Counted from the stretch's first letter, positions 45,481 through 56,581 are shown. The stretch: 64,000 bases of DNA from Paraphysomonas bandaiensis (GCA_965644295.1 CBFFRP010000365.1:1-64000), one strand, 5' to 3'. Numbers and translations are program-made. Notes: generated by a model from the sequence alone, not told the origin.

Positions 45481-45573
45481 GATGGTTTTACAGCTCTTCA
45501 CGTGGCTGCCTTTGAAGGTCACAGAGATACAGCTGAGTATCTTATAAGAGCAGGACAAATATTCAAAGCAATG
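45481..45573 (+). pseudogene. Shortened ankyrin exon after an insertion
   Basis: [20 protein letters not shown] is intact, but bases are missing after GCAGGA (GAGCAGATA became ACAAATA), breaking the 99-bp length before a GTAAGC donor. About 300 bp of unrelated sequence (45061-45365) separates it from the preceding unit. Confidence 0.65.
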
Positions 45574-45743
45574 TAAGCAACCCCCTCCATACATACATAC
45601 ATGCATACATGCATAGAGTGTTATGAGGGCTCGTATGATATTTTTGTTATTGTAGTGTCATCAAATCCACTCACACATACACATACAAACACATATATAC
45701 AGCATACATATAGACATATATATACAGCATACATGTTAAAGTA

Positions 45744-46082
45744 ATGGATGACTTGGATTCATATTCCAACACTCTAGATATGTACTTCAATGGTGGCTCG
45801 CAGGAAGAACCGGTGGGACCTGTCTGTTTACGTCATCAGATAGAGGGGTACGCTCCTCGATGTGCTCTTAGTGTGTTATGGATGCAGCTGCAGCATTCCT
45901 TGATGAAATTTATGATGCTAAAACTGAAGCAGCAGAAGATGGTGAATCGTGCAGTGAGTGAAATCGAACAAATGATCTTAATTTCACACAGGCGACTTGT
46001 CGTTATCAAAAACCGTAATATGAACAAGAAAGCGGACACAAAGAAGGAAGGAAGTGAGACCAACAACCATCAGAGGATTTAA
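45744..46082 (+). other. Doubtful coding remnant
   Basis: 112-codon ORF starting MDDLDSYSNTLDMY. A second frame between 45880 and 45960 reads MDAAAAFLDEIYDAKTEAAE and looks more protein-like. The two may be halves of one frameshifted coding region. No family recognised. Confidence 0.25.
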
Positions 46083-46722
46083 GTTCTTGGATGATTATAT
46101 TATGACCTCTGAGTCTTCCTTCTCCATCGAGTACTCTGGGAGGAGCCACTGTTACGCTCGGAAGAAGTTATAAACATTACACGATAAAGAACCTAAGTTG
46201 TATTCGATGTGTTCAACACCATTCATTTACTACTATAGTGTACAAACCACACACTCTGTAATCGTATCATGTATAGTCACCAACTTCTACTTCAGTTTCA
46301 TACTACACAATATAATGTACTAATTACATGTATATATAACTTTCGATCCTTGTATCCCACATAATACTGCACTCTCAATTGCAAGTATATAGAATCTTCA
46401 GATCCCAACATCCTCCAGGACAGTGGGATCTTATTATTATTGATGGACGGCAAAACCATGGATTCATTATTCATTTGGTTAGCTATAATTTGAAAATCTA
46501 CAACAGAAAAGTCTGGAAAAGTTATTTTTTAATGTTATTTTTATTACAGTAATGATATTTTAACAACCATGCGTCGTCGTCATCGGCCCGTAGATGATGC
46601 TTGATCTGAACGCACCAGCTACAACACTTCTCAACCCATGTGTAGTCAGACTTATTCGAAATGGTTATTGCTGTGCAGAAGTGCAAATAGCAGTAGTTCT
46701 GACGCGTACACATACGACTCCG
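46083..46722. other. Intergenic, nothing recognised
   Basis: AT-rich with no feature supported. It contains the 3' flank of the ubiquitin-derived gene. Confidence 0.4.
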
Positions 46723-48315
46723 TTACAAGTCAGGAGGGCAATCAGGAACATCGCTTCCTGCATACTTCAACGGCGTAGGTTTTTCAGATAAATCAACACG
46801 ATCAAGCATATGATTGATATTTTCATCTGCATCCGCTATCAATCGGGCGCACACGGCAATGGCTCGATCGTCATCGCCATCAAAAGAGACAACCTTCCCG
46901 AATTTTTGGGTACTTTTTCCTTGTAAAGTCGTAGCTCCCGAAGCGGCTCGAAATACACTCGATGTCAAATTAATTTTAAAGGGACCTGAGGAATCTGGTA
47001 ATATGGGTTCTGAGTCGTGTAGTCTTCTCCCCTTACAGGTCAGCGTTTGACTTTTTACATCAACTCCACAAACGTTTTGAATTTCTGTCTTTAATTCCGA
47101 AACATTTCCTGAACATGGAACACGCAAATGCAAATCTCCCGTGCTGGTCGTGATTATGACCGCTACAGACCTATCTACAACCTCGCCGCCCCCACGGAGT
47201 CTCAATACCAAATGAAGTGTTGATTCCTTTTGGATATTATAATCATCTAATGTCAGCTCTTTGTCGAACAGTAAACGTGCGCTGGAATCAGAAAGGAAGG
47301 CATGAATGACAGGTTTTGGTGGCAGAGAAAAACTTTCTAGAGTCTTCTCGTCACCGTCACGCATAACCACCGGGGCGTAATTCGTCGTGGTATTCATTCC
47401 AGGAAATAACTGTCCATTTATTGTTAGGCAGACATCGTCCACAGAGACGCCGAACCTCTCACGCATCGATTCCTTGATCTGTTTGACAGTGATGGACGGC
47501 AACAATCTGAACTCATATCGTTCCGATGAGCAGTAATTCCCTGTAACCTCTATGGTTACATCCCACATAACAGCAGGAGTATACTTAATTTTAACGAGTC
47601 CGTTCTCTGCACGCTGACCGACAATTCCAGTGTTGGCTGGAGCCAGGGAGAGGGCACGGCGTTGATCATCTGTAAGTGCACTGGAATCTTTTCGTTCGAC
47701 GATTGCCGCTGCACTTGCTTCCACGGCTAAACGTGTACGATAAAAGGTAAATTTCTTGGCCACCTTAACAGGTCTCTCAATTACAGCAGTTTCGTTTGCA
47801 TTCAAGAGCCAAGATCCCATACGATGTCCATCAATTTCAAGCTGGGCAGCACACTGTGAATCCGAGAAAGGACTTGCTAATTTAACTTTGTAAGTGGAAC
47901 CATGAGGCAGAACATACTGTATCTGAGAGGCATCTTCAGACATTCGGATGTCAAATTCGTTTCCGATGTCATCAAGAATACTCATGTAATTAGCCAATTC
48001 GGCATCCTTGGATGAATTACCCGAGGGTGTTCCTAATAGAAAAGAGAAGTGAAGAAAAGAAGCGAAGTGATGGCCTTACCTAATGGGTACCTTCGAGAAG
48101 GTATCCTCTCGCACAGTCGTTTGCCAGCAAATATCAAACGCTGTTGATCGGGCGGACATCCTTCTTTATCCTGTACAAAATGCATTATTGATGATATATA
48201 CATATGAATAATTCTCATTTACTTGGATTTTTCGCTTCACATCAGCAACGGTATCGGTGCGTTCCACATCCAAAGTGATCGTCTTTCCCGTTAGAGTTTT
48301 CACAAATATTTGCAT
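46723..48315 (-). CDS. Protein with two separated ubiquitin halves and further ubiquitin-like folds
   Basis: Exons 48315-48223, 48170-48080 and 48032-46723 (phases 0 and 1) give 497 aa. Residues 1-50 match ubiquitin 1-50 closely ([38 protein letters not shown]). After RL the sequence leaves ubiquitin ([19 protein letters not shown]). Residues ~83-165 form a beta-rich unit ([31 protein letters not shown]), ending in [11 protein letters not shown] (~204-214). A degenerate ubiquitin-like N-half follows ([27 protein letters not shown]), then residues 321-343 match the ubiquitin C-terminus, with [17 protein letters not shown] (327-343) identical to ubiquitin 60-76, and then GEVVD. A third divergent ubiquitin-like fold ([17 protein letters not shown]) ends the protein. 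Mature GG within the chain suggests possible DUB cleavage. Function unknown. Confidence 0.85.
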
Positions 48316-48556
48316 GATTTATTTGACACTTGAATAAAAGAAATAATCAGAATGTTAGTGATGTTGAATGAAATGATTGCTATGAACTCCTTCATATAGA
48401 TATGCATATACATACATATACATATGATCAGCTTGAGGAAATAAACCAAAGAAAGGAAAAAGAAGATTTTTTCAGGAATTCCAAGAATTCTTCGTATGTA
48501 TGTATCCTCAAGAGCCAAAAACTGAAAAACAACATTCTGACTAGAGAATATACGTA
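48316..48556. other. 5' flank of the ubiquitin-derived gene
   Basis: AT-rich, no ORF of interest. Confidence 0.4.
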
Positions 48557-48705
48557 TAGGCATCCTTGGTATATTTTTGTTCAAAGATGCCTCTAATATT
48601 GAGACAACAATTATCTGTATTCCAGCCGTAGTTGTGTATCAGTAATATAGAGAATATTTGCTTCAATTTATTCCCGAAAAAATAAGATGCTGACTGTCGA
48701 TACCA
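48557..48705 (-). repeat. Dispersed copy of the array-gene leader segment
   Basis: Reverse complement matches 51825-51972 closely and the array leader (about 4420-4562 and homologues) more distantly: CAATTATCTGTATTCCAGCC and GAGACAACAATTA are shared. This segment lies just upstream of the nuclease-like genes in the array. Confidence 0.8.
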
Positions 48706-48805
48706 TAACAGGCAGAAACCAGCAGTACGGTATGAAGGTCAGTGTACATGCATGTACAGCTTGAGGCAAAGATACGTCCAGCTGTCTAGCTTCTGTTATG
48801 ATTAT

Positions 48806-48985
48806 TTTGCCTGATGATGCAAATGGGTATGCTGGGGGGCTATTGTATGATGATTGATGCATGTGATTGGTACAGCTGCTGGTTAAGTACCGTACCCTTT
48901 ATATTGAGTTACATTGTCTGATGATGATGCAAATGGGTGTGCTGGGCTATTGCGTGATACTTGATGCATGTGATTGGTGTAGATT
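48806..48985 (+). repeat. Imperfect tandem duplication
   Basis: GATGATGCAAATGGGTATGCTGG ... GATGCATGTGATTGGT at 48810-48880 recurs at about 48920-48985 with small changes. Period about 108 bp. Non-coding. Confidence 0.7.
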
Positions 48986-49118
48986 CATTTGTGTGGTAAT
49001 GATTATGACGTGCGTGATTTGGTGAACTCCAGCTATGGTTTAAATCACGTAGCCTACAGGAGCAGATTCAAGAGGACACCCGGGTGTGCAGTATAATAAT
49101 CTATTTCGACATATCCTC

Positions 49119-49185
49119 ATGGGAAGTTCGGATTATTACCAGGCTGGCGCTACTCGTGCACCTTTAGCTCCTGGATTTTTGACAG
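49119..49185 (+). other. Possible first coding exon of a small gene
   Basis: ATG opens MGSSDYYQAGATRAPLAPGF and is followed by donor ACAG|GTGAAT. A candidate next exon after AACTGAAG near 49306 continues EIRQKPPSHPSTSGPSS in frame but soon enters a degenerate GGCAGTTCATAT-type repeat. Suggestive only. Confidence 0.25.
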
Positions 49186-49339
49186 GTGAATGATATAGTG
49201 TAAAGCTATTTGTTGTACATATCTTTGGTTTCTTTCTGCTATATGCCTTTGTATAGAGTTATCACATTCGATTACTTCATTCTAATTCTTTATTTATAAC
49301 TGAAGAAATTCGCCAGAAACCTCCGTCCCACCCCTCCAC

Positions 49340-49680
49340 TAGTGGACCTTCGTCGGCAGTTCATATGACAGTTCATCGGCAGTTCAATTTACGAGCGCGC
49401 TTCATATGGCAGTTCGTATAACAGTACAAACTTTCGAAAGGTTTATATGGCAGTTTGTATGATGGCAGTTCATAGTGCATATTTTATATGTCTATTATTC
49501 TATGTTGTATGGTATTGTAAGGACCATTTAAAACATAATCCTGGCATTAGAATGCACTACAGCTTTATCATATATATCATGTTAAATTTGCATATCAATG
49601 GTTTCAAAAATATAGGTTCATATGAATGGCAGATCATATGACAGTGCTAAATTCTTAAAGTTCATATGGCTGTTTCTATG
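49340..49680 (+). repeat. Degenerate GGCAGTTCATAT repeat
   Basis: Variants of GGCAGTTCATATGACAGTTC occur at least seven times between 49350 and 49480, and again near 49615-49665. Irregular spacing; origin unknown. Confidence 0.45.
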
Positions 49681-50698
49681 TCTATTATTCTATGTTGTTT
49701 GAACGTATAAACTCCCAACTGTACGAGGTTCGGCCTTTCCTCATTAAGTGCTTGAACAGGATTGTTCACATGCATAATGTATAAATCACAGTTTACGTGA
49801 TGACATCGTGTTTATCACTCCACCATATAGTAGTTACTCTGTCATGCTGTAAAACTCGGAGCACTTCGACAATCAATAACTACTTCTTTCATTATCCTTC
49901 TAATTCCTGTAGCACTACCGCAACAAATATAAGAGTAAAAATAATGACTACTATAGCTCGATATACAATTCAAAAGAATTGGCTCCTAAGAAAACAGGAT
50001 ATTATATGCTTTAGTAATAACCAGCTATCGGGTTATTCTATACTATACAAGCTCTCTATTGTATATACTTAAGTTTGTACATGCTATCTGTACAACATAG
50101 GTTGAATATTATTATTATTACCATATCTCACATTAAGATATATGATATATTATGACTATGACTACTCATGCTTATCATTGATATTTATATAACCATTCAA
50201 AAGACAAAGAAAGACAGGATTATCAACATTGAGACATAATGATGAAGATAATGAGTGATAATATTTATGTATATGTTCTTATTATATATATATATTGACT
50301 TTAAGGCTGGAGAAGTTTACTGAAGAATTCCGGGTTTGATATCCACACTGATAGATGTGTATTACCAGATTATTCAGTAATACAGTTATACATTACGTAT
50401 TTCCTTCAGTGTTTATTGGGGATTGATTGTACTTGGAAGTACGTATACAAGGTTTCAACTACAATGAGAATATTGAATGTATCTTCCCTTATACAGTGAT
50501 GATATTATGATCAACTGTGTTAGACTGATGTGTTTGGTATTGAATATGAATGATGTTCATTCCATTGATCACGGAATTGTAGGTGGATGTATATTGATTA
50601 TTGATAATAAGATGCAATTTCTTCACTCTGGAAATTACTTGTAGATATTATTGTAGTTGTAGACATATTCATTGTTATTCATTTATATCGTTAGTACT
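49681..50698. other. AT-rich intergenic region
   Basis: No supported feature. Confidence 0.4.
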
Positions 50699-50926
50699 AT
50701 GGATGGGGGGACCCTTGACAGTGTACGAGAGTCTGCTACTCTGGAAACAGTATGGATAACTCTTAGGGTTATGCTAGGAGGTGTAGATCCATCTATTGCC
50801 AATGCAAGTAATGAACAGATCAGGAATATAGGCATTGGTTTTGGATTGGATGATTCTGACGTAGAAATCCTAGTCTCTCATATTCGTATTTCGTATATTC
50901 TTATGCTTGAATGGATACAATTATGA
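50699..50926 (+). other. Small ORF, possible exon of unknown protein
   Basis: 75 codons from MDGGTLDSVRESATLETVW, including VDPSIANASNEQIRNIGIGF and DDSDVEILVSHI. Composition looks protein-like (an amphipathic helical region that could be a small death-fold or helical bundle), but no motif fixes it. Confidence 0.3.
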
Positions 50927-51824
50927 TGAGTATCAACTCTCTATGAATCAAGATCTACTGAATAACATAACTCTGAGGAAAATACAGTAATGCTATCGTA
51001 TCAGTTTCGGATATCATGATATCCACGGTGCGCGGTGGTAGGGGTTGATGTGTTGACCAAGTTTGGTCACAATAGACATTTAGTTTTATCAATTTGTAAT
51101 CGTATAGTCGAATAGTGTCATTAGGATTTTATATGGTACTTCTAGATACATACAGGTACATAGTATAATGTGCAGTACTATGATTGTGCGTCATTATGAT
51201 CTTATATGATATATGATACCGCGAGCTCTGCCATACACACAGATATGTATATATATTATACATGTACTACATACTATGCTGTACATTAACATTGTCATTA
51301 TTATCTCTACATCCTTATACCACTATGCTACTACCTGGATTGCAGTGTACGACACACTCTGCACGATCTACTTAGACTGACAAGTGTCTTGACACAGAGC
51401 TAAGATACTATAGTATTGTTCAGGCCTGATAAGCACAAGGTTTGGAATAGCTAGAGACACACAAAACTTTTCTGACCTTCCTTTCCCTGGGTTGGACAGA
51501 GTGACCAGTGCGTTCGACTGGAGTCGGATTGGTCTGGACATTCGGAGAGTTGTGTTCACACTGGGGTTGGTCTTACACTCAACAACACACCACTCACAGT
51601 GCCCTTCAATGATATTCTATAGCGCCTATCCAACAATATTACTCTCGCCGTGGGTAACTTGCATTCCTGGTTTGGGTTATGTAGCCTAGAGTGCATATTG
51701 TTCTCTCAGTCCTGGACAAGGGTGGGTGTGACTCCATATCTGTTTGCAACCCCAAGTCTCCAGCTATTGTGTCTTGCTCCCCATCAATATTAGCTCATTG
51801 CTCCATTAATATTAACAAGAAGAC
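50927..51824. other. Intergenic region
   Basis: No supported gene. Confidence 0.4.
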
Positions 51825-51972
51825 CGTATAGGCAGTCAGCAACTTATATTTCGGGAATAAATAGAAGCAAATATACTCTATATTAGTGATATACAACTAC
51901 GGCTGGAATACAGATAATTGTTGTCTCAATATTAGAGGCATCTTGGAACAAAAATATACCAAGGATGCTAAT
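51825..51972 (+). repeat. Dispersed copy of the array-gene leader segment
   Basis: Plus-strand match to 4420-4562 (GTTGTCTCAATATT, AGGCATCTT, AAAAATATAC) and inverted partner of 48557-48705, enclosing about 3.1 kb. No nuclease-like ORF follows. Confidence 0.8.
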
Positions 51973-52225
51973 ACGACTCCAATGCAATATATCTGGATGT
52001 GGGTGTGAGTCCAGTGGAATCGGGAGGTTTTTGGGTGCTCAAATTCCCGAATTTTGAATCCTTACACACCCAAAAACGACTGTGAGGTAGGTTTTTTCGG
52101 TATGAGTAGTTTTTTTCTGTGACTTTTTTTTTCGTCAATTATCCTCACAGTCACTTCACTTCACTTCACTTCTCTTCACTTCACTTCATTTCTCTTCACT
52201 TCACTTCTATATACATATATATGAG

Positions 52226-53668
52226 ATGCCTCGTATTACTGGAGCTGCTTGCACGGGTGATTTGAATGGTGTGAAGAGGTGTGTCGAGAGGGGTGATGAT
52301 ATCAATACACGAGCTAGGGTGACAACCATACATACATACATAGAGTGTTATGAAGGCTCATGTGATGTTGTTGTTATTGTTTTATAGGGTGCTTTTACAG
52401 CTCTTCATTTGGCTGTCTCTCGTGGTCACAGAGACATAGCTGAGTGTCTGATAAGAGCAGGAGCAGATATAAATATACAAGACAATGTAAGTAACCCCCA
52501 CATACATATACATACACTCGTATGATAATATTGTTATCGTCTTATAGGGAGGTTCTACAGCTCTTCACAGGGCTGCCTCTAGAGGTCAGAGAGATACAGC
52601 TGAGTGTCTTATAAGAGCAGGCGCAGATATTAGTATACAAACCAAAGTAAGTAACCCCCACATACATACAGACAGACAGACAGACAGACAGACAGAGAAA
52701 GAGTGTGATGAGGGTTCGTATGATATTTTTGTTATTGTTTTATAGAATGGTCGTACAGCTCTTCACTCGGCTGCCTCTAATGGTCACAGAGATATAGCTG
52801 AGTATCTTATAAGAGCAGGCGCAGATATTAATAATCGAACAAAAGTATGTAAATCCTCTATACATACAGTGTTATGAGGGTGCATATGATATTATTATTG
52901 TTTTATAGAAAGGTTGTACAGCTCTTCACTGTGCTGCCTCTAGAGGTCACAGAGGTATAGCTGAGTATCTTATAAGAGCAGGAGCAAATATAACTACACG
53001 AGATGTTGTAAGTAACCCCTCTACACATATATACATATATACATACATACATACATACATACATACATACATACATACATACATACATACATACATACAT
53101 ACATACATACATACATACATACATACATACATACATACATACTTACATACATACATGCATACAGTGTTATGAGGGCTCATCTGATATTATTGTTATTGTT
53201 GTATAGGATGGTTGGACAGCTCTTCACAATGCTTCCTCAAGAGGTCACAGAGATACGGCTGAGTATCTCATAAGAGCAGGAGCCGATATAACTATACAAA
53301 ACAATGTAAGTAACCCCTCGATGCACATATACATATATAGTGTTATATGGGCTCTTATGTAAATATGCATATCATATTTACTCCACTGACTCATTATGTG
53401 AAAGAAGATAAGTGTATGCGGCGATGCACTGTGTCACTTATTTTATGATGTTTATTGTTATTTTTTGCAGGATGGAAAGACTCCTGTTGATGCGGCAAAA
53501 GATGATGCGATGCGTGATATCATCAACAATGCACATGTTAGTATGCATACTGTATGTTTCATCATATTCGTAAAACCAGAGATATAACCTAATTGGAATC
53601 ATATGTGTATTGCATAGGCTGAGAGGCAGAGACAACAAGAGGAGGAAGCTGCTTCCGCCGCTGCAGAG
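52226..53668 (+). CDS. Ankyrin-repeat protein 2 (5' part of a larger decayed gene)
   Basis: Exons 52226-52318 ([20 protein letters not shown]), five 99-bp ankyrin exons (52388-52486, 52548-52646, 52746-52844, 52909-53007, 53207-53305), a capping exon 53471-53536 ([20 protein letters not shown]) and a short charged exon 53618-53668 ([17 protein letters not shown]) give 235 aa, phase 0 throughout. Two further copies of the charged exon follow: 53791-53836 is 46 bp and breaks phase, and 53959 onward reads VERQRHQ then TAG at 53980. So the protein either ends near 53982 or the downstream domains are lost. It shares exon 1 and the leader with ankyrin gene 1, a clear paralogue. Confidence 0.78.
53009..53157 (+). 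repeat. (ACAT)n microsatellite in an ankyrin intron
   Basis: About 130 bp of ACAT within the intron between 53007 and 53207. The matching tract in ankyrin gene 1 is 42627-42733. Both read ACAT on the gene's sense strand. Confidence 0.95.
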
Positions 53669-54158
53669 GTATGTGTGTGATGATGATGTAGTTATATGGC
53701 GTGATATGTTTGATAGTATTGGTATGGTTGGTGTATTATATAGGTGTCGTGTTTGAATGGGTTTTAATTGAGTTTGTGTGTATTGTATAGGTTGAGACAG
53801 AGACAGAGACCGCAAGAGAAGGAAGCTTCTGCAGAGGTATGCGTGTGATGATGATGTAGTTATATGGTGTGATAAGTTTGATAGTATTGGTATGGTTGGT
53901 GTATTATATAGGTGTCGTGTTTGAATGGGTTTTAATTGAGTTTGTGTGTATTGTATAGGTTGAGAGGCAGAGACATCAATAGGAGGAAGCAGCTACCGCT
54001 TCTGCAGAGGTATGTGTGTGATGATGGTGTGGTTATATGGTGTGTTATGTTTGAGTGCCCTTGACTGTGACCATATATCTATGTGTATGTTTGGCGCAGC
54101 TGTTAAGGTGAGTAGCACCCACTTATACATGTGCTCAAGCTTCCATATGTTCCACAGA

Positions 54159-55474
54159 AGCCTCATTCTAAGGAGGTGTTCAAATGGCTGCGGAACATAT
54201 TTGCCGGTATGAGTTTTGCGCCGACCCCCTTTTTCTGATGTCGCTACATATATATTATGTTTGCATTCGTATATTATATGTACTATCATGGACAGCTGTA
54301 TATATATGTGATGTTATATTATGTATACAAATTAAGAAACGTATAATAACAGCTGTGATCACTTGTAGGCACACGCATTGACGTCAAGTCTGTGTTCGAC
54401 ATATTTGACACTTTGATTGCATGGCCATCATTGGGACAGTGCTACATATTTGATGGAGAATAATGGTAGCGAGCTTAAAGAGATGGGCATAACGGACTTG
54501 GCTGTCCGTGTCCGACTCATAAAGGGCTTAAAAGAGCTTTTCCCTCCCCTCTGTCTCCGCCCTCTCCGGTGTCGTCTCCTACTTCCCCTTATCTTGTGTC
54601 CTCCGGTGAAACTATTGAGAATATACAGCCATTGACTGTGACATCAGCAAAGAGAGGAGTGTATTGGGAACCTTCTGGATGGCATGTTCTCTGGTAACTT
54701 CGACCATAAAAACTTACACGCTCAATTCGAGAAACATGAAGTCATCATCAAGACCAATGGACGACAACGAGACTTGCAGCGGGAGTTAGCCGACCCTACC
54801 ATTAATATTTTTACTGCCGGGATGCTGGCGGTGGCACTGCTGAATAAAAGCAACCACGACGGCAGGATGTGCTCCCATGGCAAAGAGGAAGCCCTCTTAA
54901 CTAGAGCACTTTCATTCGATGGAGCATACGTGAGAGGTTTGCTAGCAGAGAAGATGAAAGGCATCAACAGCGGCTACACCGACATGTTATTTGCTATGTG
55001 CAGTTTCAACCTGCCGAGAGACCCACGGCTACTGAGGTGGTGGACCAGATTGCGGAGCTAGGATTCACTCGAGCCCATCGCAAAGGCCAAGAGACACTCC
55101 ATCACGTTTAAAGGGAGAATGAGTTCTTGCGACAGGAGGTGATAAAGCGACTGTCTTCCCTACATAAGCAGTGGGTGGAGTCCATTCAGTCAGTGATTGC
55201 GAGCAACACTCAATTTCAGCATAAAATTGAGCAATTTGAATATAAACGCTCGAGAATGCAAGCTGAGGATGCAGCTCGGGCGGAGGAGACTCAACAAAGC
55301 ATTATTCAATTGACCGATGCGATGAGAGGTATGCTGGGAAACCCGTCGTTAGCAGGTGTCGTGGATGCACTCTCTGTACAAATGGACTCTCTGCACAATA
55401 GCCTCGCACAGGTGTTGAGAGGCACTCACACCATCCCCACCCTCATGATCGTTCTTCCTCAAATCAAAGATTAA
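54159..55474 (+). pseudogene. Frame-broken remnants: SAM-like, kinase C-lobe-like, coiled coil
   Basis: Continues the ankyrin gene 2 context. First comes an exon-like piece KPHSKEVFKWLRNIFAG with a GTATGAG donor. Near 54438-54540 a SAM-like half reads YLMENNGSELKEMGITDLAV, RVRLIKGLKELF. Another frame then carries SPPSPVSSPTSPYLVSSGET. 54684-55020 reads NIFTAGMLAVALLNKS ... MLFAMCSFNLPRDPR, and the next frame continues RPTATEVVDQIAELGF, which together resemble the end of a protein-kinase domain (D-P-x-x-R-P-T-A-x-E-V). A stop interrupts before ENEFLRQEVIKRL, a coiled coil to 55474. At least three frame changes and one stop make a functional product unlikely unless unrecognised introns repair them. 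Confidence 0.5.
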
Positions 55475-55734
55475 TCGATGACGGGATACCTGCGCAGAGG
55501 GGCAACTCGAGTGTTCACTCAGAAATACACCCTCTTCTTCCTCTGCAGCCACACCCGCCGCATCGCCCCTTGCGGGCCAAATGAAGAAGGTGATGAGGTA
55601 TATAATACATACATGTGCATGCTTGTTGGTGCTGGTTATGTATATACATATACACGTTATTGCATACGTGTTTTACCTGCGTGGCATGTTACATATTACA
55701 CATTTATCTGAACTCTGTACTGTATAGAGGATAC

Positions 55735-56260
55735 TTTATAAAAGTCTATCGGCAGTGGCTAATAAATGCCGGTCCTGTGCTGAAGCTCGGTCTGGTGCTC
55801 CTGAAGCTCGCCCTGTCATCAGTGGGGAACATCCCTCCACCAGGTGTGGTGGAGGCTCTGGGCACTGACCTGGCTGCCCACAAGCGCTATGTGGATAAGG
55901 CGCTCGCTCCAACACACCAAACAAAATGGAGTAGATTACGGAAGACATATTGGATAGTGTGGTGGATGCAGAGGACTCTATCGAGGTGCTGAAGCAGATC
56001 GACGCCTCCCCTGAGGGCAGCAGACTGGCGTATGAAACCATTAGGGTTGCCGGAGAAAAGTGAGGAATACCACATAGCCACGACTTGTGCTCCGCGGCAA
56101 GTGGTATGTGCAATGGCAAGTGCGGGTGGGTCCTCGACAATGACCTCGTGCAAAAGGCATATGAAGACGCCAACAGTTGTTAAGTCGTGCGTGGTAATAC
56201 ACGTACCACCGCCGTGAAGATAATGTATGCATGTAGCTGTTATCTGTGCTCTCTCTGGTC
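55735..56260 (+). pseudogene. Downstream coding remnant, first copy of a duplicated segment
   Basis: One frame reads QWLINAGPVLKLGLVLLKLA, IPPPGVVEALGTDLAAHKRY; after a frame change it reads EDILDSVVDAEDSIEVLKQI, DASPEGSRLAYETIRVAGE, and then a Cys-containing piece GMCNGKCGWVLDNDLVQKAY. No family recognised. Probably the 3' end of the ankyrin-SAM-kinase-like gene. Confidence 0.4.
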
Positions 56261-56581
56261 AACGCACCAAACAAAATGGAGTAGATTACGGAAGACATAT
56301 TGGATAGTGTGGTGGATACAGAGGACTCTATCGAGGTGCTGAAGCAGATCGACGCCTCCCCTGAGGGCAGCAGACTGGCGTATGAAACCATTAGGGTTGC
56401 CGGAGAAAAGTGAGGAATACCACATAGCCACGACTTGTGGTGTGTGCAATGGCAAGTGCGGGTGGGTCTCGACAATGACCTCGTGCAGAAGGCATATGAA
56501 GACGCCAACAGTTGTTAAGTTGTGCGTGTAATACACGTACCACCGCCGTGAAGATAATGCATACATGTAGCTGTTATCTGT
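55915..56581 (+). repeat. 350-bp tandem duplication
   Basis: 55915-56248 repeats as 56265-56581 (period 350 bp) with small indels: the second copy lacks part of CTCCGCGGCAAG and single bases near GTGGTAATAC. It duplicates the 3'-most coding remnant. Confidence 0.88.
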
